Shown: piece by piece, positions 26,710 through 36,208 of the stretch
Layout: every line of letters begins with the position of its first letter
Numbering within the stretch: the first letter of the stretch is position 1
Assembly: GCF_003171655.1 (NCBI RefSeq)
Contig: NZ_QFZL01000002.1
Span: forward strand, 248,001-312,000
From: Stakelama portus
GTDB lineage: Bacteria; Pseudomonadota; Alphaproteobacteria; Sphingomonadales; Sphingomonadaceae
Length of the DNA stretch: 64,000 nt
Direction: 5' to 3'
The notes under the pieces: generated by a model
What the model was told of the DNA's origin: nothing
The model's input: the letters and a program-made list of their open reading frames with translations, nothing else
Database searches by the model: none
Position numbers and translations under genes: made by a program

Positions 26710-29700
26710 CGTCGTCATCATCATCTTCGTCATTCCACTCGCCACGACCCCATTCACTTCCATTGGACTCCCATAGGATGGCGTCCAATTCAGAGCGGTG
26801 TTTCGCCAGGGTAATAATGTGCAGCGGCAGGTCGCCATCGCCGTTGAACCGGGCTTCGTCACCGATAAGACGTTCAATCGTTTGATGCAGTAAGCGGCCT
26901 TGATCGACACCATGATCGAAATGCCCAACGCCCAGTGAATGCATCAACCGACGTACTTTTGCGGCAGTGCTCCAACCATAGGGTGCGACGAGTTCTGCCT
27001 GATCCTGCGAGTAGACCCCGTTGCGCGCCAATTCGCGGATCAGCCAGTTGGCACCGATGCCGAGCGAACGCGCCAATGGCGCCGCTTCAAGGCCCATGCG
27101 TGCAGCCACATGGGAAAATGAAGGGCGCAGATGGTTTCGCAGGCTCTGATCGCCCTCTTGGGCGACAATAGCTGGAAACCTCATGAACAATCGACGGTAG
27201 GCATCGAGATGTCTGGAGATCATGCACAAATCCGTCAGGCACCGCCGCCAGATCAGATAGCCTTCTTCCGCATCGGGCTCACTCCATGCACGAAGGCGTT
27301 CTACAAACGGCCGGAGTTCCGCGTCATCGGGCTCGATTGTTGCCAGCGTGCGCCACCAGCCGTCCTGCATCGCATCGGCGACAAACTGGCGGGATTGAAA
27401 CGGCCTGATCCGCCCAAGCGTTTGGAACGACGCGAGTGCCAGTAGTGTGAACCAGGTGGCCTCATCCCCATCGCCAAGCGCTGAGATCGAAAAATCTTCC
27501 GGATAAACCGCTCGATCATAGGCAGGCACCAGGGCGTCTCGGTTCTCCCGCCACCAGTCAGCAATTCCCAATAGAGCGGCTTCGGCGTCTGGCTGGAATG
27601 CCGATTCGGGTGCCGGTTCAACTGGCGGAGCGCCAAAATATAGACCGAGTTTGGCAAGCAGGCGCCCACGCTCATCCGGTGACAGGCCTTCGAGCATGGC
27701 CGAATGCGCTAATTCACTAGCTGGTGGCAACCACGCCGCGGCCTGCGACAGCAACGAGACAGTTCGCTGGTCTGCATCAACCAGGTAACGAATGAGGGCT
27801 GCTTTCCGTAGGTCGCTGGAGTTGGCGCCTTCCGCCCAGCGCTGCCATTCAGGCTCCTGCGAACCAGCCTGCTCGCGCGCAAATTCGGCCAATTTGAAAC
27901 CATCAACACTATAACTTTGCGAAAGCCTGCCGGAAGGTGGAGCGAACGCGGCCCGTGCGCGCTCTGCCGTGTCATCGCTTTGCGGGAAGGCCAAAACGCG
28001 GACCGACTGCCAGGTGCCGTCTTCGGCCAGCCATTTCCGGTCGCGAAAGATTTGGCGAAGCTCCTTGTCTTCCTCACCCGTCAATACGTTTCGAACGTCG
28101 TCGTCGAGCAGCGACACTAGAATGTCAGCCAAAGCGGCATCGACCCCTTCACCACTGACAATCGTATCGACAAGATCCGAGAGGGTCAGTCTCTGGCCCC
28201 GCGACAAATCGAGCCTGGCCAAGAGGTCCGCCGTAGACTCTTCGATAAGGCCGTGTTCCATGGCCTCGATCGCGGACCAGCGTCCAATCCGATCCCGAAC
28301 CGCCGATTTGGCTAGGGCTCCATCCAGCCGCCATTTCACATTCGCAGCGCAGACGGCACCTCCAAAGGCAAGCGGTACAAGCGGGCGCTGAGCCAGCAAG
28401 CGGGCCAGACCGCAAGCGGGGTTGTGCAAGGCCTGCTCCGGCCCAAATCTGGTGAGGTCATCCGCGAATAGATTTACCACCTTGCGCCAGAAATCCTCTC
28501 GCCCTGCTGGATCGAGCGCGGCTTCCTCCGAAAACTTATCCCAATCCGTGAGGCAGTAGTCATAAAAGGCGACAAGACGTTCGCCGAGCTCGAAGCCCAG
28601 TCGGGAAAACAACCGCTCCTTTTCTTCGGGTTGATCTGAAAACTCCGTGCGCCCCGGATTTACCGGGAAGCGTCCTTCCATCAACCAGGCTCCGCGACGG
28701 CGCTCCCCAACCAAGGGCACAAGATGCCAAAACTGTGAGACGTCCTCCAAGAACGCATGAGGCCCGTTAGGCCCAAACGGCAGGAACAACCGGAAACCGT
28801 CAGACAGGGCGAACTTCAGCAAGTGGCGACCGCCATCCATTTCCAGGAAACTGACCCCTTCAATCAGTTCGTGCTCGACATGCCTGAAGGAATGGTCCTG
28901 TTTCTCATCGACCAGTTCTATCGAACTCTCACGGCCCAACGCGGCCAGCAGTTCTGCCGCCCTGCGGAATGCCTCCCATGCCGCTGCTGCGTCCTCGTTC
29001 CGATCGCCAGTTATCGGAATCTCGATCAAGGTTGCCTTGCGTCCACGATCATTGAACGGAGCAATCTCCCTCCCGCCATCGGGCCACTCGGCAGGGATCA
29101 TGCCTCCCAGAATGCGGATAGCAATGCCACCACTGGCGAGCCGGATTTCGTCAGCCAGCATGTGCACAGTCTTGAAGCCGAGGCCAAAGCGCCCGGTGAC
29201 GCCATCGCCTTCTTTGGCAGAGTGACTTATGGCGAGCATGTTCGAAAGATCTCGCCGATGCCCCTCCTCTTCGGCTTTGTGCGGGTCAGCACCAGGTTGG
29301 TTAATTGGGCGTCCCCAATGAACTACACGTAGTCGGCTGATCGCCAGGTCTGCGTCGCGGACAACCTCAACACGAAAGCGGCCATCACTGTGCCATTGGG
29401 CCTGAGCATCGATAGCATTCTGGTATAGTTCGAACAGGACGCGATGTGGCTCGTATCCCATTTCGCCGACCTTCTTGCGTGTGGCGGCAAGTAGCTCATG
29501 CGCTCCTGAATCTGACCGCGCAGCCTGCCACAACGCCTCGCGCGCGTTGTCACGACTGCGATGGACGTCCCGGTGATAGGCCTTCAAAGCCTCGCGCATG
29601 ACTGGGCCGGGCTTGATGCCCTCCAGTCGATCATGCAGCACGTCCTTTAGTTCGGCACAGGTGTCGTCAAGCGTGCGTTGATCGGACGCAAAGTAGCTGT

Positions 29701-32700
29701 GAAGCAGGTCCGACAGCGCCTCCTTGTGCCGTTCAAAACCAAGCATCAGCGCAATGCCCAGCTTGCGCACAAACTGGTCGAGTAACTCTTTCGCTTCGCC
29801 CTCGTCGGTCGGCGCAACTGGCCCGAAAACAAGATCAAAAACGTGGCGATATCCCGCCTCGTCGCGCTCTATCCCCCGTTGTGAGCAATCCAATAGCAGC
29901 GCTTCCCCGCGCCCGGAAAGTGGGACGATGCAGTCGGATCCGGCTGCCGATCGCACGCGGACCTGGCCGTCCTTTGGAAATTCGATTGCGAAACGCAGTT
30001 CGGCGAAGCGTTCACGGTTCGCACCGCACATGTCGCGTTGTTGATCAGCGAGGGCGTCGAGATCATCGCATATCCGATCGAAGGACCGTTGCCCCTCCCA
30101 TTTGCTTGCTAACGCGCGAATAGGCTCATCGCGTCCCAACATTGCCAGTGCCAAAAGGATTCCATCGCCCACATCGTGTTGCCCGATGGGCGAAAATGCT
30201 CTCTCAATGCCGTCCAGCAAGTCGGGTTGCTTTCCCGAAACAGCTTCCAGCGACGGTGGCTGTTGGAGGTCCGCAAGGTCCAGCTGTTCGGCGTAGTCAC
30301 GAACCAGCAGAGCTGCTGAAAAGATGCCTTCCGCATTCAACGCGAGAGTATCTGCGCTTCGGAATTCTCCGATCGCACTGGGTAAAAGCAAACTTGAGGG
30401 GAGATAGGTACCGTTCGATCGAAGGGTGCGAAGATTTTGCGAATATGCAGTGCGATGAAGCCTCTTGGCCGCTTCACCGACTGACCCACTCAACGCCAGG
30501 CCTGCAATTGCATTCATCTGCGAGACGATGGCTGCCTTGTCGGGCAAATGAAAATTCCGGGCCAGTTGGATGATGGCCTCGTCTGGCAGGTCATCCCGCA
30601 AAGCCGCTGCCAAAAGCGGCCAACAATTTATCTCAACGTCCGCCTTCTTTCTGGCGAGTTGCCTCAGTTCCTCCAGACCATCGCTGACATCGAGACAAAG
30701 CCCGATGATCCCGCGTTCACCCGCGTGACGAAACCCGAGCCGGTAGGACTCCGTTCGATCCGGCATCACCTTGCGCAGCGGCTCGCGCACGCGGTCCTCG
30801 CGAAGGCGACCTGGTATCTCGCTTGACATCAGGAATGCGTCTTGCCCAACGAAGGACTTTTCGACCTCGATCGGCAAATCCAAGACCTGGTCCGGACGCC
30901 ACACTGCGTTCTTTGCCGCGATCCATGAGATCGACCGGAGTAGCTCTGCGAGCTCCTCGTCCAGCGTTTTCAGTTCGGCGAGCGCTGCACAAATTTCGTC
31001 GGTGAATTGCGCCGGGTTTGGAGTATTCAGCGCCGTCTTGATGGACGCTTCCGCCCCCCAACGAGCAATCAGCTGGTTCTGAATGCGGTTGACGCCTGGG
31101 TCCGGCCACAAATCAGCGAGCCTGGCAAATGGGACGAGACGTGACGTAATGTCGGTCTTGCGACCGATAAACAATTGGTCGGCGGCATACAGTTCATCGT
31201 CGTCTTCGCAGCCGTGCAGAGGTAGAACCTTCAGGATTTCCGGCGCGATCCCTGACTTGAGCAATGCGACAGCTGTCGCGGCGTCCCATTCAGGAAGACG
31301 CTTTGCATCATACGCTTCCTGCAGCCACTCGCCGAGGCTGGACATATCCACTCGGCACAAGCCGACTTTCTCGCGGACCGCCTTCTTGAGTTCTGCGGCG
31401 AGGACCGATGAAACAAGCCTATCGCGACGCCCTTCGCGCAATGCAGTAACGAGCTCATCAAGCGCACCGTCGAACTGGTCGAGCTCAATCAGTTCGACAT
31501 CTTGCGGAAGCCCGGGTTCGCCTGCGACTAGTTGGCGCAGGTCATCGCGGGTAGCGTGATCGCGCAGCATCTCGGCCAGCTCGCCACACTTGGCAGGATC
31601 AGCAAAGCGAGTGGCCTGCCTCAATACGCCAAGCAGGCAATCCAGCTTCTTGGCCGATGCCAGATCGGCTATTCCTCCATCCCTGAGACTAACACGGTAG
31701 ACGTATGGCTGAGCGATTGCACCAGCGAGGACGGAGAGTTCGCTGTTCGGCGCGGTATCGAACAGCAATCCTTTGTGTGTAATGCTTGCGATTTCGCCCA
31801 GCGACAATCGCTCGTCAAAATCATCCTGCATCCTGCGAACCGGGATCACCCGCAAATTCCGGGTGTGTGCGTGCGCGGCAAACTCGGCGAGGGAAGGCCC
31901 ATTTCGGAGCAGATGAGAGATAAGTGCAGACGCCTGGTGAGCGGCTTCCCCTCGCCCCCCTAAGAATGGCTCAATGGCAACAAGCAGGTCGCTGGCTTCA
32001 TCGAGCCCAAGACGTCTCAGATCGGCACCTTCACCTGCAGCCCACCCCGCCTTGACCGGCAGCGTCGGACCCGACGATACGAGGGCGGCAATGAGCTCGC
32101 GGTTATCAACGCTGGAAGGAAGCACCAAAACATTGTCGAGTGGCAGGTGACGCACCAGCGGCTTGAGCTTTTCGGCATTGGCAAAGTTCTGGCTGACGTC
32201 GAGGGCCGCGCGGCGATAAGCATCCGCAAGAGCGGCACGGCTGCTGAGACCTGGTGGCGATGCATCAAGCAGTACTGACAGCGTTTCCGCGACCGGCCCC
32301 TTCGTGAAGGCGGCTGGGCCAGCTATCTCGAGCAATTCAGCAAGTTCGGCATCGGGCCACCGCGGGTCGATATCGGCGAGTATGGTGCCAAAGGCCAAAC
32401 CTATGCCCTTTGCAGTGCACCAGTCTTCGAGGCTCGGAAATGCCGACTTCAGCCGCGACAGCGTCGTGGAATCTCTCCGAGGGATTGGCCGCAAAGACGC
32501 GCTGGCACAAACTTGCCAGCTCTCCGCCTTCTCGCCCGGCCAACACCGGGCCATGCCTCTGCCCTGGCAGACATCGACGCGGTTCTCACTCCACCAAGCG
32601 CTGTTTTGGACCGCGCGGACAAGCGCCTGACGTTCTTGCTCGCCAGGCATAGCCGGAAGTGAATCTGCCAGCGCATCGAGCATCAGCGGCAAGCTGGCTT

Positions 32701-33928
32701 CCCGGCGTAGCGCTTCGTTCCAATCGCTCTCAATGTGATCGTCGTCGCGCAGCTTGCGCCGGTCGCTGGACACGAAAAAATAGCCGTGGATCAGCAAGTC
32801 AATGTCATGCGAGCCATGACCGAGCGGTATGCTCTCGACGGGCTGGCCAAGCGGCAGATAGACCGCATCGCGGACACGCAGGACCGCTTCACCCTCTTTG
32901 GCCGACGAGCGGCAGACAAGAACCGCTCCGTGTGGATTGGCTTTGGGCGGGATTAGCCTGCGATGGATGTCGAAGACCTTGTCCCATCCAACCTGATCAA
33001 GCAGCTTGGCGGCCTTGCCGCCGGGCATCCATTGCTGCCGCCCATTGAACTCGAGCATAAATCCGGCGCCATCGATCTGTCCGGCAACAATCGAATCGCC
33101 CTGATCAATTCCGGGCCCGGATAGTCGGCGGGCGCCCTTTCTCAGCAAAAGCCGGCGTCCCTCCCCCACAGTTGGCCTGACTTCAATGGATTGCAGGCTA
33201 CGAAGACAGGAAAGTGCCGCGGGAAGCTCCGCGCCTTGCAATATGTCTGCAATAGCGCTGTCTGGTTCCCAATTCTGGTCAGAAAGACAAAGATCATACC
33301 CAGGCCGCAAATTCGCTGTCCGCAGCGGGAGGAAAAGCGCCATTCCCTTATCAAGGCCGATTTCCGCGACTTTTCCGAGCAGCATTTCGGCATCGGCAGT
33401 AGTCAGGGACGGCCAGGCCGTGGCTGCAACGTCAGCCTCGCTTACCTTTTCCCACGGGTTCATGATCAGAAGGCGCGGGCGTCCACCTTCGTCCTCAACC
33501 CTTCCCAGCGCGATAAAGGCATCGCAAAGGTGATAAACTGACTTTTGCCCCAGCCCAAAGCGTCCCACCGCAGCGCGCTCATCTGCCTTGCTGCCACCGC
33601 TGGCGCGAGTGATCCCGTCCATGTTCCGGGCGAAGACTTCCCCGTCGTTTGCCACAATCAGGCCAGGCGTTTGCAGCAACGGATTGCTCGCCTCCGGAAA
33701 GCCGTTGTGCCCCACGACAATCAAACGCTTCGCGCCGGCATCCTCGGCGTTTTGGAGCAGTTCCTTAAAGATCGTGAAGCCTGATGCGTAGCTTTCGCGT
33801 AGTATCTGCTGGAGCCGCTCGATATCGCTCTCCGCCGAGTGAACCAGTCCGCTCGATCGCACATCCATCCCGACTTGATACGAGATTGATGCGTCAGATA
33901 CGGTCACATTCAATTCGGTTACCCCCAT
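26702..33928 (-). CDS. Giant protein with two sacsin/Hsp90-type ATPase domains
   Basis: About 2408 residues (ATG 33928; GTG 33949 and ATG 33943 are also possible). Two GHKL/Bergerat ATP-binding folds are visible. The first is near residues 35-190: ELLQNAEDA, ANDGEVF and GRFGLGQKS. The second is near residues 1490-1600: LYQNAIDAQ and GRFGLGFKT. This double arrangement is like the sacsin repeat region. The rest is mostly helical with no enzyme motif I recognise, and the C-terminus is acidic (DEDDDDDDA). Sacsin-like GHKL proteins act as chaperone-like ATPases; in bacteria they are found in defence islands. Here it is coupled to the SNF2 helicase, suggesting a DNA-bound remodelling machine. The region looks less GC-rich than the tra operon. 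Confidence 0.85.
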   Translation of the reverse strand: MGVTELNVTVSDASISYQVGMDVRSSGLVHSAESDIERLQQILRESYASGFTIFKELLQNAEDAGAKRLIVVGHNGFPEASNPLLQTPGLIVANDGEVFARNMDGITRASGGSKADERAAVGRFGLGQKSVYHLCDAFIALGRVEDEGGRPRLLIMNPWEKVSEADVAATAWPSLTTADAEMLLGKVAEIGLDKGMALFLPLRTANLRPGYDLCLSDQNWEPDSAIADILQGAELPAALSCLRSLQSIEVRPTVGEGRRLLLRKGARRLSGPGIDQGDSIVAGQIDGAGFMLEFNGRQQWMPGGKAAKLLDQVGWDKVFDIHRRLIPPKANPHGAVLVCRSSAKEGEAVLRVRDAVYLPLGQPVESIPLGHGSHDIDLLIHGYFFVSSDRRKLRDDDHIESDWNEALRREASLPLMLDALADSLPAMPGEQERQALVRAVQNSAWWSENRVDVCQGRGMARCWPGEKAESWQVCASASLRPIPRRDSTTLSRLKSAFPSLEDWCTAKGIGLAFGTILADIDPRWPDAELAELLEIAGPAAFTKGPVAETLSVLLDASPPGLSSRAALADAYRRAALDVSQNFANAEKLKPLVRHLPLDNVLVLPSSVDNRELIAALVSSGPTLPVKAGWAAGEGADLRRLGLDEASDLLVAIEPFLGGRGEAAHQASALISHLLRNGPSLAEFAAHAHTRNLRVIPVRRMQDDFDERLSLGEIASITHKGLLFDTAPNSELSVLAGAIAQPYVYRVSLRDGGIADLASAKKLDCLLGVLRQATRFADPAKCGELAEMLRDHATRDDLRQLVAGEPGLPQDVELIELDQFDGALDELVTALREGRRDRLVSSVLAAELKKAVREKVGLCRVDMSSLGEWLQEAYDAKRLPEWDAATAVALLKSGIAPEILKVLPLHGCEDDDELYAADQLFIGRKTDITSRLVPFARLADLWPDPGVNRIQNQLIARWGAEASIKTALNTPNPAQFTDEICAALAELKTLDEELAELLRSISWIAAKNAVWRPDQVLDLPIEVEKSFVGQDAFLMSSEIPGRLREDRVREPLRKVMPDRTESYRLGFRHAGERGIIGLCLDVSDGLEELRQLARKKADVEINCWPLLAAALRDDLPDEAIIQLARNFHLPDKAAIVSQMNAIAGLALSGSVGEAAKRLHRTAYSQNLRTLRSNGTYLPSSLLLPSAIGEFRSADTLALNAEGIFSAALLVRDYAEQLDLADLQQPPSLEAVSGKQPDLLDGIERAFSPIGQHDVGDGILLALAMLGRDEPIRALASKWEGQRSFDRICDDLDALADQQRDMCGANRERFAELRFAIEFPKDGQVRVRSAAGSDCIVPLSGRGEALLLDCSQRGIERDEAGYRHVFDLVFGPVAPTDEGEAKELLDQFVRKLGIALMLGFERHKEALSDLLHSYFASDQRTLDDTCAELKDVLHDRLEGIKPGPVMREALKAYHRDVHRSRDNAREALWQAARSDSGAHELLAATRKKVGEMGYEPHRVLFELYQNAIDAQAQWHSDGRFRVEVVRDADLAISRLRVVHWGRPINQPGADPHKAEEEGHRRDLSNMLAISHSAKEGDGVTGRFGLGFKTVHMLADEIRLASGGIAIRILGGMIPAEWPDGGREIAPFNDRGRKATLIEIPITGDRNEDAAAAWEAFRRAAELLAALGRESSIELVDEKQDHSFRHVEHELIEGVSFLEMDGGRHLLKFALSDGFRLFLPFGPNGPHAFLEDVSQFWHLVPLVGERRRGAWLMEGRFPVNPGRTEFSDQPEEKERLFSRLGFELGERLVAFYDYCLTDWDKFSEEAALDPAGREDFWRKVVNLFADDLTRFGPEQALHNPACGLARLLAQRPLVPLAFGGAVCAANVKWRLDGALAKSAVRDRIGRWSAIEAMEHGLIEESTADLLARLDLSRGQRLTLSDLVDTIVSGEGVDAALADILVSLLDDDVRNVLTGEEDKELRQIFRDRKWLAEDGTWQSVRVLAFPQSDDTAERARAAFAPPSGRLSQSYSVDGFKLAEFAREQAGSQEPEWQRWAEGANSSDLRKAALIRYLVDADQRTVSLLSQAAAWLPPASELAHSAMLEGLSPDERGRLLAKLGLYFGAPPVEPAPESAFQPDAEAALLGIADWWRENRDALVPAYDRAVYPEDFSISALGDGDEATWFTLLALASFQTLGRIRPFQSRQFVADAMQDGWWRTLATIEPDDAELRPFVERLRAWSEPDAEEGYLIWRRCLTDLCMISRHLDAYRRLFMRFPAIVAQEGDQSLRNHLRPSFSHVAARMGLEAAPLARSLGIGANWLIRELARNGVYSQDQAELVAPYGWSTAAKVRRLMHSLGVGHFDHGVDQGRLLHQTIERLIGDEARFNGDGDLPLHIITLAKHRSELDAILWESNGSEWGRGEWNDEDDDDDDA

Positions 33929-33949
33929 CAACCTTTGCGGCATAAACAC

Positions 33950-34033
33950 GCTGAAAACTATTCAGCATCATGATTTAAGATATGAGAAAATCCTCAATGA
34001 ATTGATCGCGTTTATCTACGTTTTACTGGCGCG
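33950..34033 (-). promoter_or_regulatory. AT-rich gap, possible internal promoter of the sacsin/SNF2 pair
   Basis: This 84-base gap is the only sizeable break in the leftward 27-kb gene chain. It is visibly AT-rich and holds a short inverted repeat, CTGAA-AACTA-TTCAG at 33951-33965. I found no convincing -35/-10 pair, so a separate promoter is likely but not proven. Confidence 0.35.
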
Positions 34034-36208
34034 CTAGACCGACATCAATCTTGTTGGCTCGCCGGAAAAGGAGACGCGCAATACCCCTTTTGCACGGGTC
34101 GCGGCTACGTGGAGAAGCGAGCGGTTTTGGGCGATAATGTCTTCCCGGTCCGCCGCATCGACGGCCGCCTTCAACGCGCCGGCGGGCGGGAAGGTCGCCT
34201 CGGACAGGAACGGGATTGCCACCGCGAAGAACTCGAGCCCCTTCGCCCGGTGCATCGTGGTGATCCTAACCCCGGGGATGGACCGATCATCGGCGGTGCC
34301 AGCCTGGAGGACCACGGTGTCGATACCCGCCCCCCTCAGCGTTCCCTGAACTCGATCGATATCTGCCCTTCTGCTGCACAGAATTCCGATGTCGGCCAGG
34401 CGGATATCTTTCGCAGCAAGACCTTGAACCCAAGACGCAAGGCTTGCCAGTTCGTCAGCTTCCGCCCGACAAGCGACAAGCTCAGGCGCAGGCCCGTGCA
34501 TGAGACTCACATACCCCCGCAGCGTGTCTGTCCCTTCATCTAGATCGTCTACGCTGACGCCCTCAAGGATCGAGACCGCCCAAGTCCGGATCTCCTGGGT
34601 CGTTCTATAGTTGAGCCGGAGCCGACGGGACCGGCCTCGAACATTGATCCCGCAGGCAGACATGCTAGCCCGGCGGGCATAGATGCGCTGGTGCGCGTCC
34701 CCAGCGATGAAAATAGAGTTCCGATCACCGGATGACGTCTCCGGCATGATCGCACGGATCAAACGGAACGCCTGCTCCCCCATGTCCTGCGCCTCGTCCA
34801 CAATGACTGCCGCATAGGGAAGATTCGGCGCTTCCGCGCTCAAGATTTCGGTAGCCTCGCGATAGGCATCATCGGGTTCGGCCAGCCCCTCGCTTATCAT
34901 CCGCGCCCGATAATCGGCGAACAGGTCCCAAAGCAGGGTCCGCTTGCGTCGGTCAAGGGGGGTGCCGCGGCCAGCACGGGACGCCTTCAGATAGGCACGC
35001 TGCTCCGTCAGACCTTTTGCCTGTACGATCTGGGCCCACTCCGCCCTGACAAAGGCTTCCGACAAGCCTTCGGGCAACTCATGATGGTCAAACACTTCCT
35101 GCCAGATCTGATCGAGACGGTCGCGCGCCTCTCCGAAATACGCCACCTGCCGTGCGAAGCTTTTGCGCTTTAGGAACTGGGATACCCAGCGGTCGAGGTT
35201 AATCACCTCGATCCGAGGTGGACGGGCGTCGAGATGTCCTGGGCAAAGCGTCCGGAGATTGGCCTCGATGTCCTGTGCGAGACTGGTCGTAAAAGTGGTG
35301 AGAAGGACCCGTTGGCCTGCACGCGTCGAGTCATTCTCTAACTGTTCGGCGAGGTGCTTCGCCCGGTGCATTGCGACCACCGTCTTGCCGGTACCGGCAC
35401 CGCCTCGCACCATAGCTGGGCCGTTGTAGTCGCGATACGCAATTTTGCGCTGTTCCGGGTGCAGGAATACCCGCCAACCCTCCATCCCTTCTTCAAAGAC
35501 GCGACGCAGCTCAGCCTCTGAATCGGGTATGAAGATGGTTTGGCGGCTCTCCTCTGTTTCGATGAGCCGGTCGAAAGTCAGGTCCGCGTCCGACTTTGTG
35601 GACGCTATTTCCTGCTCCTCGCCAACTCCGGTCAGCGCACGAATCTCCTCATCGCCGAAACCGGCCGCAACCGCGTAAAGGACCTGATAGGTGAGCGGGT
35701 CGAACCGGTCCTCATCTGTCTCGAGCGCTTCGATGGTTGTGACGAGCCGGACTGCTGGGATCTCCTCTTCCGCAACCCCAAGGGCATGGAGCCGCTTGTC
35801 GGAAACCTCCGCGAACAAACGCGGCTCCGACACTTTCGGAGCGGCGACCGGTTCCACCGCCGCGTCGATCTCCTCGATCACCCGAATCCGGTTGGTATCC
35901 GGATCGAGCTTGACCCGCCGACCTGCTGCCCAACGATAGGCCTTGTCGTGTTCGTTGACGTGAACGAACATGATGTCTCGGCCCACTTCGAAGGCAATCG
36001 CACGATACGCCTGGTCGACCCGGAGGGACTTTATCGAGCTGTCCTTCGCTCCCTCGACCGTCTCAAGGTTCAGCCCATTGCCGGACGGGTCGGACATGTA
36101 TCGGGTCATCATGTCCATGAACCGGATCGCCACCTTGTCTGGGAGCTTCCTGAGGCTCTTCATGCAGCCGATGTCATAGGAGACCCGCTTGGTAATCGTG
36201 TCCGTCAT
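34034..36208 (-). CDS. UvrD/PcrA-type helicase with RelE-like N-terminal domain
   Basis: A 724-residue protein. Residues 1-110 look like a RelE/ParE-type fold (KSLRKLPDKVAIRFMD; DPSGNGLNLE; SLRVDQAYRAIAFE; HVNEHDKAYRWA). The SF1 helicase follows: motif I GGAGTGKT near residue 273, Walker B VIVDEAQDM near 472, motif V TTMHRAKGLEF near 673, and a C-terminal VAATRAK motif. SF1A helicases of this type unwind DNA 3' to 5'. RelE-fused UvrD proteins of this sort occur with large DEAD/DEAH helicases and methylases in defence loci. Its ATG overlaps the stop of the upstream giant helicase (ATGA), indicating tight coupling. Confidence 0.87.
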   Translation of the reverse strand: MTDTITKRVSYDIGCMKSLRKLPDKVAIRFMDMMTRYMSDPSGNGLNLETVEGAKDSSIKSLRVDQAYRAIAFEVGRDIMFVHVNEHDKAYRWAAGRRVKLDPDTNRIRVIEEIDAAVEPVAAPKVSEPRLFAEVSDKRLHALGVAEEEIPAVRLVTTIEALETDEDRFDPLTYQVLYAVAAGFGDEEIRALTGVGEEQEIASTKSDADLTFDRLIETEESRQTIFIPDSEAELRRVFEEGMEGWRVFLHPEQRKIAYRDYNGPAMVRGGAGTGKTVVAMHRAKHLAEQLENDSTRAGQRVLLTTFTTSLAQDIEANLRTLCPGHLDARPPRIEVINLDRWVSQFLKRKSFARQVAYFGEARDRLDQIWQEVFDHHELPEGLSEAFVRAEWAQIVQAKGLTEQRAYLKASRAGRGTPLDRRKRTLLWDLFADYRARMISEGLAEPDDAYREATEILSAEAPNLPYAAVIVDEAQDMGEQAFRLIRAIMPETSSGDRNSIFIAGDAHQRIYARRASMSACGINVRGRSRRLRLNYRTTQEIRTWAVSILEGVSVDDLDEGTDTLRGYVSLMHGPAPELVACRAEADELASLASWVQGLAAKDIRLADIGILCSRRADIDRVQGTLRGAGIDTVVLQAGTADDRSIPGVRITTMHRAKGLEFFAVAIPFLSEATFPPAGALKAAVDAADREDIIAQNRSLLHVAATRAKGVLRVSFSGEPTRLMSV

